64,000 nucleotides of DNA, from positions 1 through 64,000 of the forward strand of contig NZ_SPQL01000015.1 of the NCBI RefSeq assembly GCF_004570385.1. Reading direction: 5' to 3'. This document shows, piece by piece, positions 1 to 8,848 of the stretch. This stretch comes from Blastococcus sp. CT_GayMR19 (GTDB lineage: Bacteria > Actinomycetota > Actinomycetes > Mycobacteriales > Geodermatophilaceae). Below the pieces are notes generated by a model that ran no database searches, was not told the origin of the DNA, and was given only the letters and a program-made list of their open reading frames with translations. The translations under genes and the position numbers were made by a program. Within the stretch, counting starts at the first letter, position 1, and every line of letters starts with the position of its first letter.

Positions 1-1735
1 CACCCGCCGGGATGACCGGCAGCAGCAGGTGCGGTGCGTCCTCGCCACCACCCGTGTGCAGGGTGACGGTGCCGCCGAAGATCTCCCGTGGACGGTCGCT
101 CGGGTCGTCGTGGTTGAACGCCCCGGAGCCCTTCATGACGAACCAGCCGACGTTGATCGGCTCCCCGCCGTAGTCGAAGTCCGTTCCGCGGACCGTCAGC
201 GCGATCCGGTACCCCGCCGGCACCACGATGCAGGTCGGCCACACCTCCACGTCGACGTCGTAGCGGTCGCCAGGAACCAGCGGCTGCACCTCGTCGTGCG
301 CGTGGTACGGCCGGTAGGGCAGCGTCAGCTCAGGGTCGAGCTTGCGGTGCGAGGCGCGCAGCCAGCCCTGACCCACCGGGGTGTGCGGGTCGAGAGTCCC
401 GGCGAACAGCACCTCCTCCCCCTGCGGGTCGAACACCCGCAGGACCAGGAAGAGGTCGGCGTCCGTCGTCGCGGAGGAGAGCGCGACCCGCGCGGCCACC
501 GGACCGGTGATCTCGGTCTCCTGCTCGAGCGGCGGCGTCCAGAACGTGATCCCGTCGCTGTTCAGCGGCTCGTACGCGGCGCTGCTCTCGGCCGGCGGTT
601 CGGTGGTCAGCGCCTCGCCTGCGGCGTCGAGATAGAACTTCGTCCACTGCGTGCGGGCCAGCGGCCACTCCTGCTCGGTGCGCTCGACGAAGCGCTCCCC
701 GGGAGAACGCACCTGCAGCAGGACCGGCGGCTGCTCGTTCCAGCCGTTGTCCTCACCCTTGAGGTAGTAGTCGAAGAAGCGCTTCTGCAGCAGCCGCCCG
801 TAGTCGGTGTAGAAGTGCGTCCAGTGCTCCAGGCCGTGCCCCTCCAGCCACTTCTCCTTCGACGCGGCCCGCATGAACGCCTCGAAGTTGCCGCGCGGGT
901 GCAGCCCCTGCCCGCCCCAGCTGGCGCAGGACAGGAACGGCACGGTGATCTTCGACCAGTCGGCCGATCGGCTGCGCGCGTGCTCGTCGTCGAGCGGGTG
1001 CTCGAGAACCTGCCGACCGAGGTCGACCCGGTTGCGGATGAGTTCGTCGTCCGGCAACGTCTCCGGACCGGCCACGAGCTCACCGGTGTTGGGGTTGCGC
1101 GGCGCGTTCTCCCCCATCCCGTGCTGCACGCTGAGGATCTGCTCCGGATACCACATGGTGAAGAACGTGCTGAGGATCCCGCCGTGGTGCGTCATGTCCC
1201 GGTACCAGTCGGCCGCCCCTTCCCATGGGCACATCGCGGCCAGGTGGGGCGGCTGCAGGGCGGCGACGTGCCACTGGTTCCAGGCGTAGTACGAGATCCC
1301 GTTGAGGCCGACCTTGCCGTTGCTCCAGTTCTGCGTGCCCGCCCACTCGATGCACTCGTAGTAGTCCTGGTTCTCCTGGGGGGACACCGGGTCGAGAAAG
1401 CCCGGTGAGCGCCCGGCGCCGCGGCCGTCGACACGCACGCAGGCGTAGCCGTCCGGCACCCACTTCTCCGGGTCGACGACCTCCCAGCTCTGGTACTTGC
1501 CCACCGAGCCGGCGGTGACGTCGGGGTGCTCGGTCACCATCGCCTTCCACTGGTCCGGATACCCCTCCTGGAAGGACAGCCCCTTGGCGTACGGCCCGTA
1601 GGTCAGGATGACCGGATAGCGCCCCAGCGGGAGGGGACGGTAGACGTCCGCGCGGAGCACGGTCCCGTCGGACATGAGGATCGGGACGTCCCAGTCGATC
1701 CTCATGGTCTTGGTCTTCTCGGTGCGCTGGCCCAT
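1..1735 (-). CDS. CocE/NonD family alpha/beta hydrolase (3' end cut by window)
   Basis: This is an X-Pro dipeptidyl-peptidase/cocaine-esterase type serine hydrolase. About 578 codons are visible and the C-terminus lies beyond base 1. The N-terminal half has the CocE hydrolase pattern: a substrate region RIDWDVPILMSDGTVLRADVYRP, then VRVDGRGAGRSPG, then NGISYYAWNQ with the presumed nucleophile Ser near residue 148. The visible C-terminal part is the jelly-roll domain typical of the family (EITGPVAARVALSSATTDADLF). The ATG at 1735 is preceded by GAGGAG about ten bases upstream. It lies downstream of the SDR and alpha/beta hydrolase genes on the same strand and is probably their last operon partner. 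The family cleaves esters or amides; the real substrate cannot be read from sequence. Confidence 0.85.
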   Translation of the reverse strand, partial: MGQRTEKTKTMRIDWDVPILMSDGTVLRADVYRPLPLGRYPVILTYGPYAKGLSFQEGYPDQWKAMVTEHPDVTAGSVGKYQSWEVVDPEKWVPDGYACVRVDGRGAGRSPGFLDPVSPQENQDYYECIEWAGTQNWSNGKVGLNGISYYAWNQWHVAALQPPHLAAMCPWEGAADWYRDMTHHGGILSTFFTMWYPEQILSVQHGMGENAPRNPNTGELVAGPETLPDDELIRNRVDLGRQVLEHPLDDEHARSRSADWSKITVPFLSCASWGGQGLHPRGNFEAFMRAASKEKWLEGHGLEHWTHFYTDYGRLLQKRFFDYYLKGEDNGWNEQPPVLLQVRSPGERFVERTEQEWPLARTQWTKFYLDAAGEALTTEPPAESSAAYEPLNSDGITFWTPPLEQETEITGPVAARVALSSATTDADLFLVLRVFDPQGEEVLFAGTLDPHTPVGQGWLRASHRKLDPELTLPYRPYHAHDEVQPLVPGDRYDVDVEVWPTCIVVPAGYRIALTVRGTDFDYGGEPINVGWFVMKGSGAFNHDDPSDRPREIFGGTVTLHTGGGEDAPHLLLPVIPAG

Positions 1736-1868
1736 CAGGTGGCTCTCCTCGTGCTCGGGTCGTGGTGACTGGGGCGGGCAGGTCCGCGCCGGTGCCGCGC
1801 CGGCCGCCGGGGCCGGTGGCGCAAACCTGTGTCCGGTCGCGAGTCGGACCGGGACATTCGGGGGCGGG

Positions 1869-2654
1869 TCAGCCCATGAAGCGACCGCCGTTGACGTCGA
1901 GGGTCGCGCCGGTGATGTAGCCGGCGTCCGGGCCGGCGAGGAAGCAGATGGCGGCGGCGACCTCCTCCGGTGTGCCGGCCCGCTGCATCGGAGTCGCCCG
2001 GGCCACCTCCGCCAGTAACTCCGGGCCGCGCCGCTCCACGCGCGGGGAGAGCACCACACCCGGGGCGACCGCGTTCACGGTCACGCCGTCGGCGGCCACC
2101 TCGAGGGCCAGCTGACGGGTCAGTCCCACGACGGCGGCCTTCGCCGCGGAATAGGGGTGCGCGGCCTGCGGCAGCGCGGTGCGCGCCGCCATGGAGGAGA
2201 CGGTGACGATCCGTCCGTACCGTCGTCGGCGCATGGTGGGCACCACCGCCCGGCAGGCCAGGAAGGTGGCGGTCAGGTTGGCCGTGACGAGGTCGTTCCA
2301 CTCGTCCAGGCCCACGTCCGGCAGCGGGTCCGCGCGGGAGAATCCTCCGGCGCACGTCACCAGGATGTCCAGGCGTCGCCTGCGGTCGAGGGTGGTCGCC
2401 ACCGCGTCGGCCACGACACCCTCCTCGGTCGCGTCCCCGACGACGACGTCGACGTCCCCTCCGGACCGGCCGATCGCCGCGGCCACGTCCGCCGCCCGGG
2501 CCCGGTTGCGGTCGAACAGCGTCACGAGGGCTCCGGACGCGGCCAGCCGCTCCACGCAGGCCCGGCCGATGCCCGCACCGCCACCGGTGACGAGGGCGAC
2601 CTGGTCACGGAGCGGCGGGGGTGTCCCCTTCCCCGCGCCGGGGCCGGCACTCAC
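1869..2654 (-). CDS. SDR family oxidoreductase
   Basis: Classical short-chain dehydrogenase/reductase of about 261 residues. It carries the Rossmann glycine motif TGGGAGIGR, the TCAGG motif of the coenzyme-binding core, a catalytic Ser in VSSMA and the YSAAK active-site pair. The C-terminus GATLDVNGGRFMG is typical of FabG-like members. I take the GTG at 2654 because it overlaps the TGA of the upstream hydrolase gene (GTGA); an in-frame start exists at 2675 but would lie deeper in the neighbour. It should oxidise an alcohol or reduce a carbonyl with NAD(P)(H). Its place between two hydrolases suggests it handles an alcohol released by ester cleavage (inference). Confidence 0.88.
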   Translation of the reverse strand: MSAGPGAGKGTPPPLRDQVALVTGGGAGIGRACVERLAASGALVTLFDRNRARAADVAAAIGRSGGDVDVVVGDATEEGVVADAVATTLDRRRRLDILVTCAGGFSRADPLPDVGLDEWNDLVTANLTATFLACRAVVPTMRRRRYGRIVTVSSMAARTALPQAAHPYSAAKAAVVGLTRQLALEVAADGVTVNAVAPGVVLSPRVERRGPELLAEVARATPMQRAGTPEEVAAAICFLAGPDAGYITGATLDVNGGRFMG

Positions 2655-3472
2655 CCCAGGACCTCGTCCAGCCATCCGGCGACGATGCGGCCCACCTCGT
2701 CCTCGAGGCCGGTGTAGAAGTGGTCGCAGCCCTCGAGGATGCGCACGTCGACCGGGCCGCCGGCCACCTCGGCGAACCGCTCGGCCGGGTACATCTCCCG
2801 GTCCTCCTGGTCACCGCGGATGTACAGCACCGGACAGGTGATCCGGGCGGCGTTGTCCAGGAGCACCGGCAGGTTGCTCTCCAGGTCCACGAACGACCCG
2901 GCGGTGATCACGTAGTACCAGCCAGGGAGGAGCATGAGCTCCTCCGGGCGCCCGGCGTCCACCAGCTCGTGGGCCCGGCGGGAGATCTCCGCGAGCCGGT
3001 CACCGGCCAGCAGGCCGAGCTCGGAACCGCGTCGCAGCATGTCCCGTCCACCCAGGTGGGCCGAGAGCAGGACCAGGGCCGGCGTCTCGGGGTGGCGGGC
3101 CACGTGCTCGGAGGCCAGCATCCCGCCGTTGCTGTGACCGATGACGACCGGCGCGGCGAAGCCCCGCTCCCCCAGCCACTGCGCCGCACGCTCGTTGTCC
3201 TCGATCGCCTCGGCCGTCGTCTGGTAGGCGTTGCCCTCGGCCACGCGGGTGCGCGCGCTGACCGTGTCGTGACCGTGTCGGTTGTAGGACAGCGCCGCCA
3301 GCCCGATGCCGGTGAGATGGGACGGGAGGAAGCCCGGTGCGCCGTAGTAGAAGTTCATGCCATTGCCGTGCATGAGCATGGCCGCACCTCGCGCCGGTCG
3401 ACCCGGGGGTTCGTAGAAGAGCCCGTCCAGAGGCGTGCTCGGCGTAGGGACGGACACGAGTTCAGCCAGCAC
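2651..3472 (-). CDS. alpha/beta hydrolase
   Basis: Alpha/beta-hydrolase-fold protein of 273 residues. It shows the oxyanion region AMLMHGNGMNF, the nucleophile elbow IGHSNGG, a late Asp in YIRGDQEDRE and a terminal catalytic His in GCDHFYTG. The start is the GTG at 3472, which has GAGGAG five bases upstream; the longer open frame to 3697 runs into the promoter region of the divergent transporter and has no better start. It is the first gene of the minus-strand hydrolase-SDR-CocE unit. The substrate is unknown. Confidence 0.85.
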   Translation of the reverse strand: MLAELVSVPTPSTPLDGLFYEPPGRPARGAAMLMHGNGMNFYYGAPGFLPSHLTGIGLAALSYNRHGHDTVSARTRVAEGNAYQTTAEAIEDNERAAQWLGERGFAAPVVIGHSNGGMLASEHVARHPETPALVLLSAHLGGRDMLRRGSELGLLAGDRLAEISRRAHELVDAGRPEELMLLPGWYYVITAGSFVDLESNLPVLLDNAARITCPVLYIRGDQEDREMYPAERFAEVAGGPVDVRILEGCDHFYTGLEDEVGRIVAGWLDEVLG

Positions 3473-3596
3473 AGGAACTCCTCGATCGGACCGGCGGTCA
3501 GGGGTCAGGGGATGCCGTGCACACCACGTCCCCTGGAGCGGACATCCCGATCGCCGACCACGGCGACCTCGGCTCGCGCCACGTTTTCGTGGGCCG

Positions 3597-3625
3597 TTGA
3601 CGGCGACCTGAATGTCTCGTACGTT
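3597..3625 (+). promoter_or_regulatory. Predicted sigma-70-type promoter of the liv transporter operon
   Basis: TTGACG (3597-3602) and TACGTT (3620-3625) are separated by exactly 17 bases, which is canonical spacing. A transcript starting near 3632 would read into the livH gene. This is the only strong promoter seen in the 311-base divergent gap 3473-3783, which otherwise holds no gene I can support. Confidence 0.5.
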
Positions 3626-3647
3626 GTGCCGCACGTCACCATACATA

Positions 3648-3659
3648 CGCATGCATGCG
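3648..3659. promoter_or_regulatory. 12-bp perfect palindrome, candidate operator
   Basis: CGCATGCATGCG is a perfect 12-base palindrome next to a direct repeat (ATACATAC, 3641-3648). It lies just downstream of the start site expected from the promoter at 3597-3625, where a bound repressor would block elongation. The cognate regulator is unknown; the window encodes PucR and two GntR-type candidates. Confidence 0.35.
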
Positions 3660-3783
3660 GAGTCACGAAGTTCATCCGCCGTCCTCACGGCATCCACCGG
3701 GGGGCTCGGCGAATGACGAGGTGCGACCGCACGCGGCCCAGCAACCGCCCAGGGACAGCACCGGCCGGGCAGTGAGGATTCGC

Positions 3784-4647
3784 GTGAATCAGTTCATCGT
3801 GCAGACCCTGAACGGGTTGACGCTGGCGGGAATCATGTTCCTGGTCTCCAGCGGCTTCACCCTGGTCTTCGGGGTCATGCGGATCACCAACCTGGCCCAC
3901 GGCGCGATCTACCTCCTGGGCGGGTACATCGCGTACTCCACGATCCAGCTGGTCGGGAACTTCTTCGTGGGCGTGATCGTCGCCGGGCTGGCCATGGCGC
4001 TGCTGGGCATCGTGCTGGAGCGCACGCTGATCAAGCGCATGCGCGGGCAGGTCATGGCCGAGCTGCTCGCGACCCTGGGTCTGGTGTACGTGATGAACGA
4101 CCTGGCGCTGGCGGTCTGGGGCGGCGACCCGCTGTCCCTGCGGCTGCCCGGAGTCCTGCGGGAGTCCACGACCTTGCCCGGCGGGATCATCTACCCCAAC
4201 GGCCGCATGTTCATCCTGTTCCTGGCCGTGGTCATCGGCCTGGCGCTGTACTTCCTGCTGCGCCGGACGCGGGTGGGCGCCATCGTCCGCGCCGGCGTCG
4301 ACAACAAGGCGATGGTCAGCGCCATGGGGATCAACGTCCGGCTGGTCTTCACCATGGTGTTCGCCCTCGGCGCCCTGCTCGCCGGCGTCGGCGGCGCGCT
4401 GGGCGGGACCGTACTGAGCCTGGCACCCAACGCCGACGCCGAGATCCTGACCTTCGCGCTGATCGTCGTGATCGTCGGTGGCCTGGGCAGCTTCGAGGGG
4501 GCGGTCCTCGGCAGTCTGATCGTCGGGCTGCTGTCGAACTACGGCCAGGCCTATTTCCCGGCCCTGGCCTACTTCGCCCTGTTCGCGCCACTGGTGCTCG
4601 TCCTGCTCGTGCGGCCCCAGGGACTCCTCGGAAGGACGGCAGCATGA
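3784..4647 (+). CDS. livH: Branched-chain amino acid-type ABC transporter permease LivH
   Basis: Integral membrane permease of 287 residues with about eight hydrophobic helices and the LivH signature region VMRITNLAHGAIYLLGGY near the N-terminus. I choose the GTG at 3784, which has GAGGA five bases upstream; a GTG at 3772 is also in frame. It forms the inner-membrane channel with LivM. Its stop overlaps the livM start (ATGA). Family members import branched-chain amino acids, amides, urea or small aromatic acids, so in this catabolic setting the cargo need not be an amino acid. Confidence 0.92.
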   Translation: MNQFIVQTLNGLTLAGIMFLVSSGFTLVFGVMRITNLAHGAIYLLGGYIAYSTIQLVGNFFVGVIVAGLAMALLGIVLERTLIKRMRGQVMAELLATLGLVYVMNDLALAVWGGDPLSLRLPGVLRESTTLPGGIIYPNGRMFILFLAVVIGLALYFLLRRTRVGAIVRAGVDNKAMVSAMGINVRLVFTMVFALGALLAGVGGALGGTVLSLAPNADAEILTFALIVVIVGGLGSFEGAVLGSLIVGLLSNYGQAYFPALAYFALFAPLVLVLLVRPQGLLGRTAA

Positions 4648-5747
4648 GCACCCACACTCCGGGCGCCGGTGCCGGCGTCGCCGGCTGGCAGGGCCTGCTG
4701 GCGCGTCAGCAGCGCTGGCTCATGCTGCTCATCGGCCTCGTGTTCCTCCTGATCGTCTCGTCCTACCTGTACCGGGGCGGCTTCTACGGCCAGCTCGTGA
4801 CGCAGATGCTCATCTTCGCGATCGCCGCGATGGGAGTGGGCTTCCTCGGCGGCTACGGCGGAATGGTCTCCCTCGGCCAGGCGAGCTTCCTGGGCCTGGG
4901 CGCCTACGGCGTGGCCGTCCCCATGTCGGACGGTGCTGATCCCTGGACCGCCATCGTGATCTCCCTCGTGGTGACGCTGGCGGTGGCCCTGCTCACCGGC
5001 CTGCTGGCGGTCCGGGTGAGAGGGATCAGCTTCGTCATCATGACGCTGGCGCTCGGTCAGATCCTGTTCGGCCTCGCCTCCAGCTGGGTCGACCTCAGCG
5101 GTGGGGACAACGGGCTCATCATCCCGGTCGCCCCGACGCTCGGTCCCCTGGACCTCAACGACCCCATCGTGCTGTCGTTCACGGTCCTCGTGGTGTTCGT
5201 CCTCGCCGTGCTCGCCCTGCGCACGTTCGTCGCATCCCCCTTCGGACTGGCCCTGCGGGGCATCAAGTCCAACGAGCAGCGGCTGAAGACGCTCGGCTAC
5301 GCCACCCGGCTGCACCTGTACATCAGCTGGGTCATCTCGGTGATGTTCGCCGGCGTCGCCGGCATCCTGTTCGTCTTCACCAACGGCCTGATCACACCGA
5401 CGGCCCTGGACTTCGGCCACAACGGGATCGTCACGCTGATGGCCGTGATCGGCGGGCTGGGCACCCTGTGGGGCCCGACCGTCGGTGCGATCGTGATCAT
5501 GCTCTTCCAGAACTACCTCAGCCTCTACTTCGAGCGCTGGGCCACCGTGATGGGCATCGTCTTCGTCGCCGTCGTCATCTTCGCCCCCGAGGGGCTCTGG
5601 GGCCTCGTCACCAAGTTCGCTCGACGACTCACCCGGCAGAAGGCGGCGCGGGGGCAGCTGGGCATCAACGAGGTCCCGGTGGGCGATGCGGGCGCGGAAA
5701 CCGAGTCCGAGTTGCCCGACCCCACGACCGAGAAGGTGCAGCAGTGA
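4644..5747 (+). CDS. livM: Branched-chain amino acid-type ABC transporter permease LivM
   Basis: Second permease of the importer, 367 residues with about ten hydrophobic segments. It has the typical GGYGGMVSLGQASFLGLGAY stretch and the VRVRGISFVIMTLALGQI region of LivM. The ATG overlaps the livH stop by four bases and the TGA overlaps the GTG of livG, so translation of the four transport genes is coupled. The C-terminal tail after the last helix is hydrophilic and longer than the core family needs, with no recognised motif. Confidence 0.92.
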   Translation: MSTHTPGAGAGVAGWQGLLARQQRWLMLLIGLVFLLIVSSYLYRGGFYGQLVTQMLIFAIAAMGVGFLGGYGGMVSLGQASFLGLGAYGVAVPMSDGADPWTAIVISLVVTLAVALLTGLLAVRVRGISFVIMTLALGQILFGLASSWVDLSGGDNGLIIPVAPTLGPLDLNDPIVLSFTVLVVFVLAVLALRTFVASPFGLALRGIKSNEQRLKTLGYATRLHLYISWVISVMFAGVAGILFVFTNGLITPTALDFGHNGIVTLMAVIGGLGTLWGPTVGAIVIMLFQNYLSLYFERWATVMGIVFVAVVIFAPEGLWGLVTKFARRLTRQKAARGQLGINEVPVGDAGAETESELPDPTTEKVQQ

Positions 5748-6598
5748 CCACCAGTACTGCATCCGCCGTCCCCCCGGCTCCAGCCGCCGCCGACGGCATC
5801 GCCCTGAGCGTCGACGACCTGGGCCGGCACTTCGCGGGGGTGAAGGCCGTGGAGGGTGTGACGCTGAGCGTGGCGAGCGGCTCCCGCCTCGGGATCATCG
5901 GCCCGAACGGCGCCGGCAAGACGACGTTCTTCAACATGCTCTCCGGCGAGCTCAAGCCGACGAGCGGCCGGATCCACCTGTTCGGCCGCGACGTCACGTC
6001 CCTGGCATCGCACAAGCGGGTGGCCCTGGGCCTCGGCCGCACGTATCAGATCACCCGCGTGCTGCGGGGGATGACCGTGCTGGAGAACCTCGCCGTCGCC
6101 ACCCATGGGCTCTCCGGCTCCAAGCTCGACCTCCTGCGGCCGTGGCGGAGGTACTCGGCCAAGGTCGAGGAGGCCGAGGCGCTCGGCGCGTCCTTCGGGC
6201 TGCGCCACCGGCTCAACGCCTACGCCGAGGAGCTCTCCCACGGCGAGGTGCGTCAGCTCGAGGTGTGTCTCGCCCTGGCCCTCAAGCCGAAGATCCTGCT
6301 CCTCGACGAGCCGGCAGCCGGACTCTCGCCCGCGGAGCGGGTCGACATCCGGAACCTGCTCAACGGCCTGCCCAAGGAACTGACGCTGGTGATGATCGAG
6401 CACGACATGGACGTGCTGCGGGGAGCGGTGGACGACATCGCGGTCCTGCACCTGGGCGAGCTGGTGACGCGCGGCTCGGTGGCGGAGATCCAGCGCAACG
6501 AGCTGGTGCGAGAGCTGTACCTCGGCAAGCGCCGGCAGATCGACCGGACCGCCGGCGCCGACCCGGCGGACAGCGACGGAAAGGCGCCGCACGCGTGA
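5744..6598 (+). CDS. livG: ABC transporter ATP-binding protein LivG
   Basis: ATPase of 284 residues. It carries Walker A GPNGAGKTT, Q-loop region GRTYQITRV, signature LSHGEVRQLE (a variant of LSGGQ), Walker B ILLLDEPAAGLSP and the switch His in MIEHDMD. The N-terminal tail of about 22 residues before the fold is Ala/Pro-rich. The GTG start overlaps the livM stop and the gene ends in a GTGA overlap with livF. It powers import by LivHM together with LivF. Confidence 0.92.
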   Translation: MTTSTASAVPPAPAAADGIALSVDDLGRHFAGVKAVEGVTLSVASGSRLGIIGPNGAGKTTFFNMLSGELKPTSGRIHLFGRDVTSLASHKRVALGLGRTYQITRVLRGMTVLENLAVATHGLSGSKLDLLRPWRRYSAKVEEAEALGASFGLRHRLNAYAEELSHGEVRQLEVCLALALKPKILLLDEPAAGLSPAERVDIRNLLNGLPKELTLVMIEHDMDVLRGAVDDIAVLHLGELVTRGSVAEIQRNELVRELYLGKRRQIDRTAGADPADSDGKAPHA

Positions 6599-7293
6599 TC
6601 ACAGTCGACGACGTCCACACCTACCGCGGACTGAGCTACGTCCTGCAGGGCATCAGCCTGCAGGCGGAGGACGCCCAGTGCACGGCACTGCTCGGCCGCA
6701 ACGGTATGGGCAAGACCACGCTGATCGAGACGATGATGGGCCTGCTCAGCGCCCGCGACGGCGACATCACGCTGGACGGGACGTCGCTCCGGGGCAAGGA
6801 GCCGTTCCAGATCGCCAAGCGAGGAGTGGCCCTCGTCCCTCAGGGCCGGCACGTCTTCTCCTCGTTGACCGTCGAGGAGAACCTGACGCTGGCGGCCCGG
6901 GGCAACGGCGAGCCGGGCGCTTGGACCCTGGAGCGGGTCTACGACCTCTTCCCCAACCTCAACCGGCGGCGGAAGAACCGGGGCAGCGATCTGTCCGGCG
7001 GCGAGCAGCAGATGCTCGCGATCGGCCGCGCGGTCATGACCAACCCCCGGGTCCTGCTGATGGACGAGCCCTCGGAAGGGCTGGCGCCGGTCATCGTCGA
7101 CAAGGTGGGCGAGGTCATCCGGCTGCTCAAGCAGGAGGGCCTGTGCGTCTTCCTCGTCGAGCAGAACTACGGGCTGGCCATCGAGACCGCCGACCGGCTC
7201 TACGTCCTCGCCGGCGGCCAGGTCGTCTGGCAGGGCTCCCCCGCGGAGCTCGAGGCAGCCGACGACGTGCGCCACCTGCACCTGGGGGTCTAG
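6595..7293 (+). CDS. livF: ABC transporter ATP-binding protein LivF
   Basis: Second ATPase of the importer, 232 residues, the usual LivF length. It shows Walker A GRNGMGKTT, signature LSGGEQQ, Walker B VLLMDEPSEGLAP and the LivF-type VEQNYGLAIETADR region. The GTG overlaps the livG stop. The next gene, encoding the binding protein, begins about 180 bases downstream, so it may be transcribed both by readthrough and separately. Confidence 0.92.
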   Translation: MITVDDVHTYRGLSYVLQGISLQAEDAQCTALLGRNGMGKTTLIETMMGLLSARDGDITLDGTSLRGKEPFQIAKRGVALVPQGRHVFSSLTVEENLTLAARGNGEPGAWTLERVYDLFPNLNRRRKNRGSDLSGGEQQMLAIGRAVMTNPRVLLMDEPSEGLAPVIVDKVGEVIRLLKQEGLCVFLVEQNYGLAIETADRLYVLAGGQVVWQGSPAELEAADDVRHLHLGV

Positions 7294-7375
7294 GCGAGGC
7301 ATGGCGCACCGAGGAATGCGGGCGGCGGAGGCGCGTCCCGGTTCACCCGTCGTCGGGGCCGCCGTACCGAGAGAA

Positions 7376-7394
7376 CTGAACGGAACGGGTTCAG
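7376..7394. promoter_or_regulatory. Small inverted repeat between livF and the binding protein
   Basis: CTGAAC and GTTCAG flank a 7-base loop (GGAACGG). It could be a weak mRNA hairpin separating livF from the more highly needed binding protein, or an operator. There is no T-run, so a classical terminator is unlikely. Confidence 0.25.
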
Positions 7395-7475
7395 CAGGGT
7401 CCGGGCGATCGCGCCAGGACCGGATGGCACGGGAGCGGGTACACCGCCCCCCTTCACAGAATCGGCGGTAGTCGC

Positions 7476-8753
7476 GTGGTGTCCAGGATCAGCGGGTCTC
7501 GAAAGCGGCGGACGGGAGTGGCGGTCGCCACGCTCGTGGCCCTCAGCCTCGGTGCGTGCGGTGAGGGCCCCGGCGGGGGTGCAGACACGTCCGAGCCCGG
7601 CAGCCCAATCAAGGTGGCGTTCGAAGTGCCGTTGACCGGCGCGTTCGCGGCGAACGGCCTGAACCAGAAGAACGGCTTCGAGCTCGGGCTCGACACGTTC
7701 GGCCGCGAGGTCGACGGCCACCCCATCGAGGTGCGCTACATCGACACCAAGGGCGACCCGGCGACGGCGCTCACTAGTGCGCGCCAGATCGTCCAGGAGG
7801 GCGTCACCGTCTTCCAGGGCCCGCTGGTCTCCAGCGAGTCCGCGGCGGTCACCCCGTACCTGGCGCAGCAGAAGGTGCCGGTCGACGACCTGACCCTCTG
7901 CAGCGAGGTCCAGCTCGACTCCTGGCAGAAGAACGGCAACGGGTACTCGTCCGGATGGTCGTGCGACCACCCGGCCCTGATGGCCGCGCAGTGGGCCTAC
8001 GAGGACATGGGCTGGCGCAACATCACCATCGCCGCCCAGGACTTCTCCTTCGGGTGGGAGGTGGCCGGCGGCTTCAAGGCGGCCTTCGAGAGCCTCGGCG
8101 GCACGGTCGACCAGGCGATCTGGGTGCCCCTCAACGCCACGGACGTCAGCTCCTACGTCTCCCAGATCTCGCAGGACACCGACGCGGTCTACGCCGAGAT
8201 GTCCGGCGTGTTCGCGGTGCGGTTCATCGACGCGTACAAGTCCTACGGGCTGACCGGCGCGATCCCCCTGGTCGGCATCACCCAGCTGACCGACCAGTCC
8301 GTGCTCCCGCAGCTCAACCGTGACGCGGCTCTGGGGGTCATGACGGGCGCGCAGTACTGCGACGGCATCGACACCCCGGAGAACGAGGAGTTCGTCGCCG
8401 CCTACAAGGAGAAGTTCGACCTCTACCCCGGCTACTACTCCGACGCCGGCTACGTGAAGGCGCAGATCATGGTGGAGGCGCTGAAGTCGCTCGACGGTGA
8501 CTACTCCGACCCCGAGGCCATCGCCGAGGCGCTCCAGTCGGTGAACATCGAGGCCCCGCGCGGACCGGTGGAGATCAGCGACAAGACCCACTCGCCGGTC
8601 CAGAACGTCTACATCTGCGAGGTCCAGGAGATCGACGGCGACCTGCGCAACGTGCCGATCAAGACCTTCGAGAGCGTGCCGCCGGAGGGTCCGCTGGAGT
8701 ACGAGGAGTGGGAGGCCCACTTCCGTCACGACAGCGCCGGCCGACCGGAGTAG
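7476..8753 (+). CDS. ABC transporter substrate-binding lipoprotein (LivK-like)
   Basis: Periplasmic-type binding protein of 425 residues, membrane-anchored as a lipoprotein: basic N-terminus, hydrophobic core and lipobox LSLGAC with the lipid-bearing Cys at residue 28. The mature part has the Leu/Ile/Val-binding fold, opening IKVAFEVPLTGAFAANGLNQKNGFELGL. It completes the five-part importer. GTG codons at 7476 and 7479 are equivalent starts. The mature N-terminus after Cys is Gly/Glu-rich, a normal tether. The ligand is unknown and could be the compound broken down by the neighbouring enzymes. Confidence 0.9.
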   Translation: MVSRISGSRKRRTGVAVATLVALSLGACGEGPGGGADTSEPGSPIKVAFEVPLTGAFAANGLNQKNGFELGLDTFGREVDGHPIEVRYIDTKGDPATALTSARQIVQEGVTVFQGPLVSSESAAVTPYLAQQKVPVDDLTLCSEVQLDSWQKNGNGYSSGWSCDHPALMAAQWAYEDMGWRNITIAAQDFSFGWEVAGGFKAAFESLGGTVDQAIWVPLNATDVSSYVSQISQDTDAVYAEMSGVFAVRFIDAYKSYGLTGAIPLVGITQLTDQSVLPQLNRDAALGVMTGAQYCDGIDTPENEEFVAAYKEKFDLYPGYYSDAGYVKAQIMVEALKSLDGDYSDPEAIAEALQSVNIEAPRGPVEISDKTHSPVQNVYICEVQEIDGDLRNVPIKTFESVPPEGPLEYEEWEAHFRHDSAGRPE

Positions 8754-8848
8754 CCGGAGCGCGGTGGGCGGACAGGGACATGCCTGTCCGCTCACCGCGC
8801 CCCGCGCCGCCGGGGAAGCCGGGGGCATGCCACGACAGCAGGAGAACC

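Noticed and set aside
29-1408. A 459-codon open frame on the plus strand
   Set aside because: It is antisense to the CocE/NonD hydrolase, Arg/Val/Leu/Pro-biased, and has no family motif; it is a by-product of high GC.
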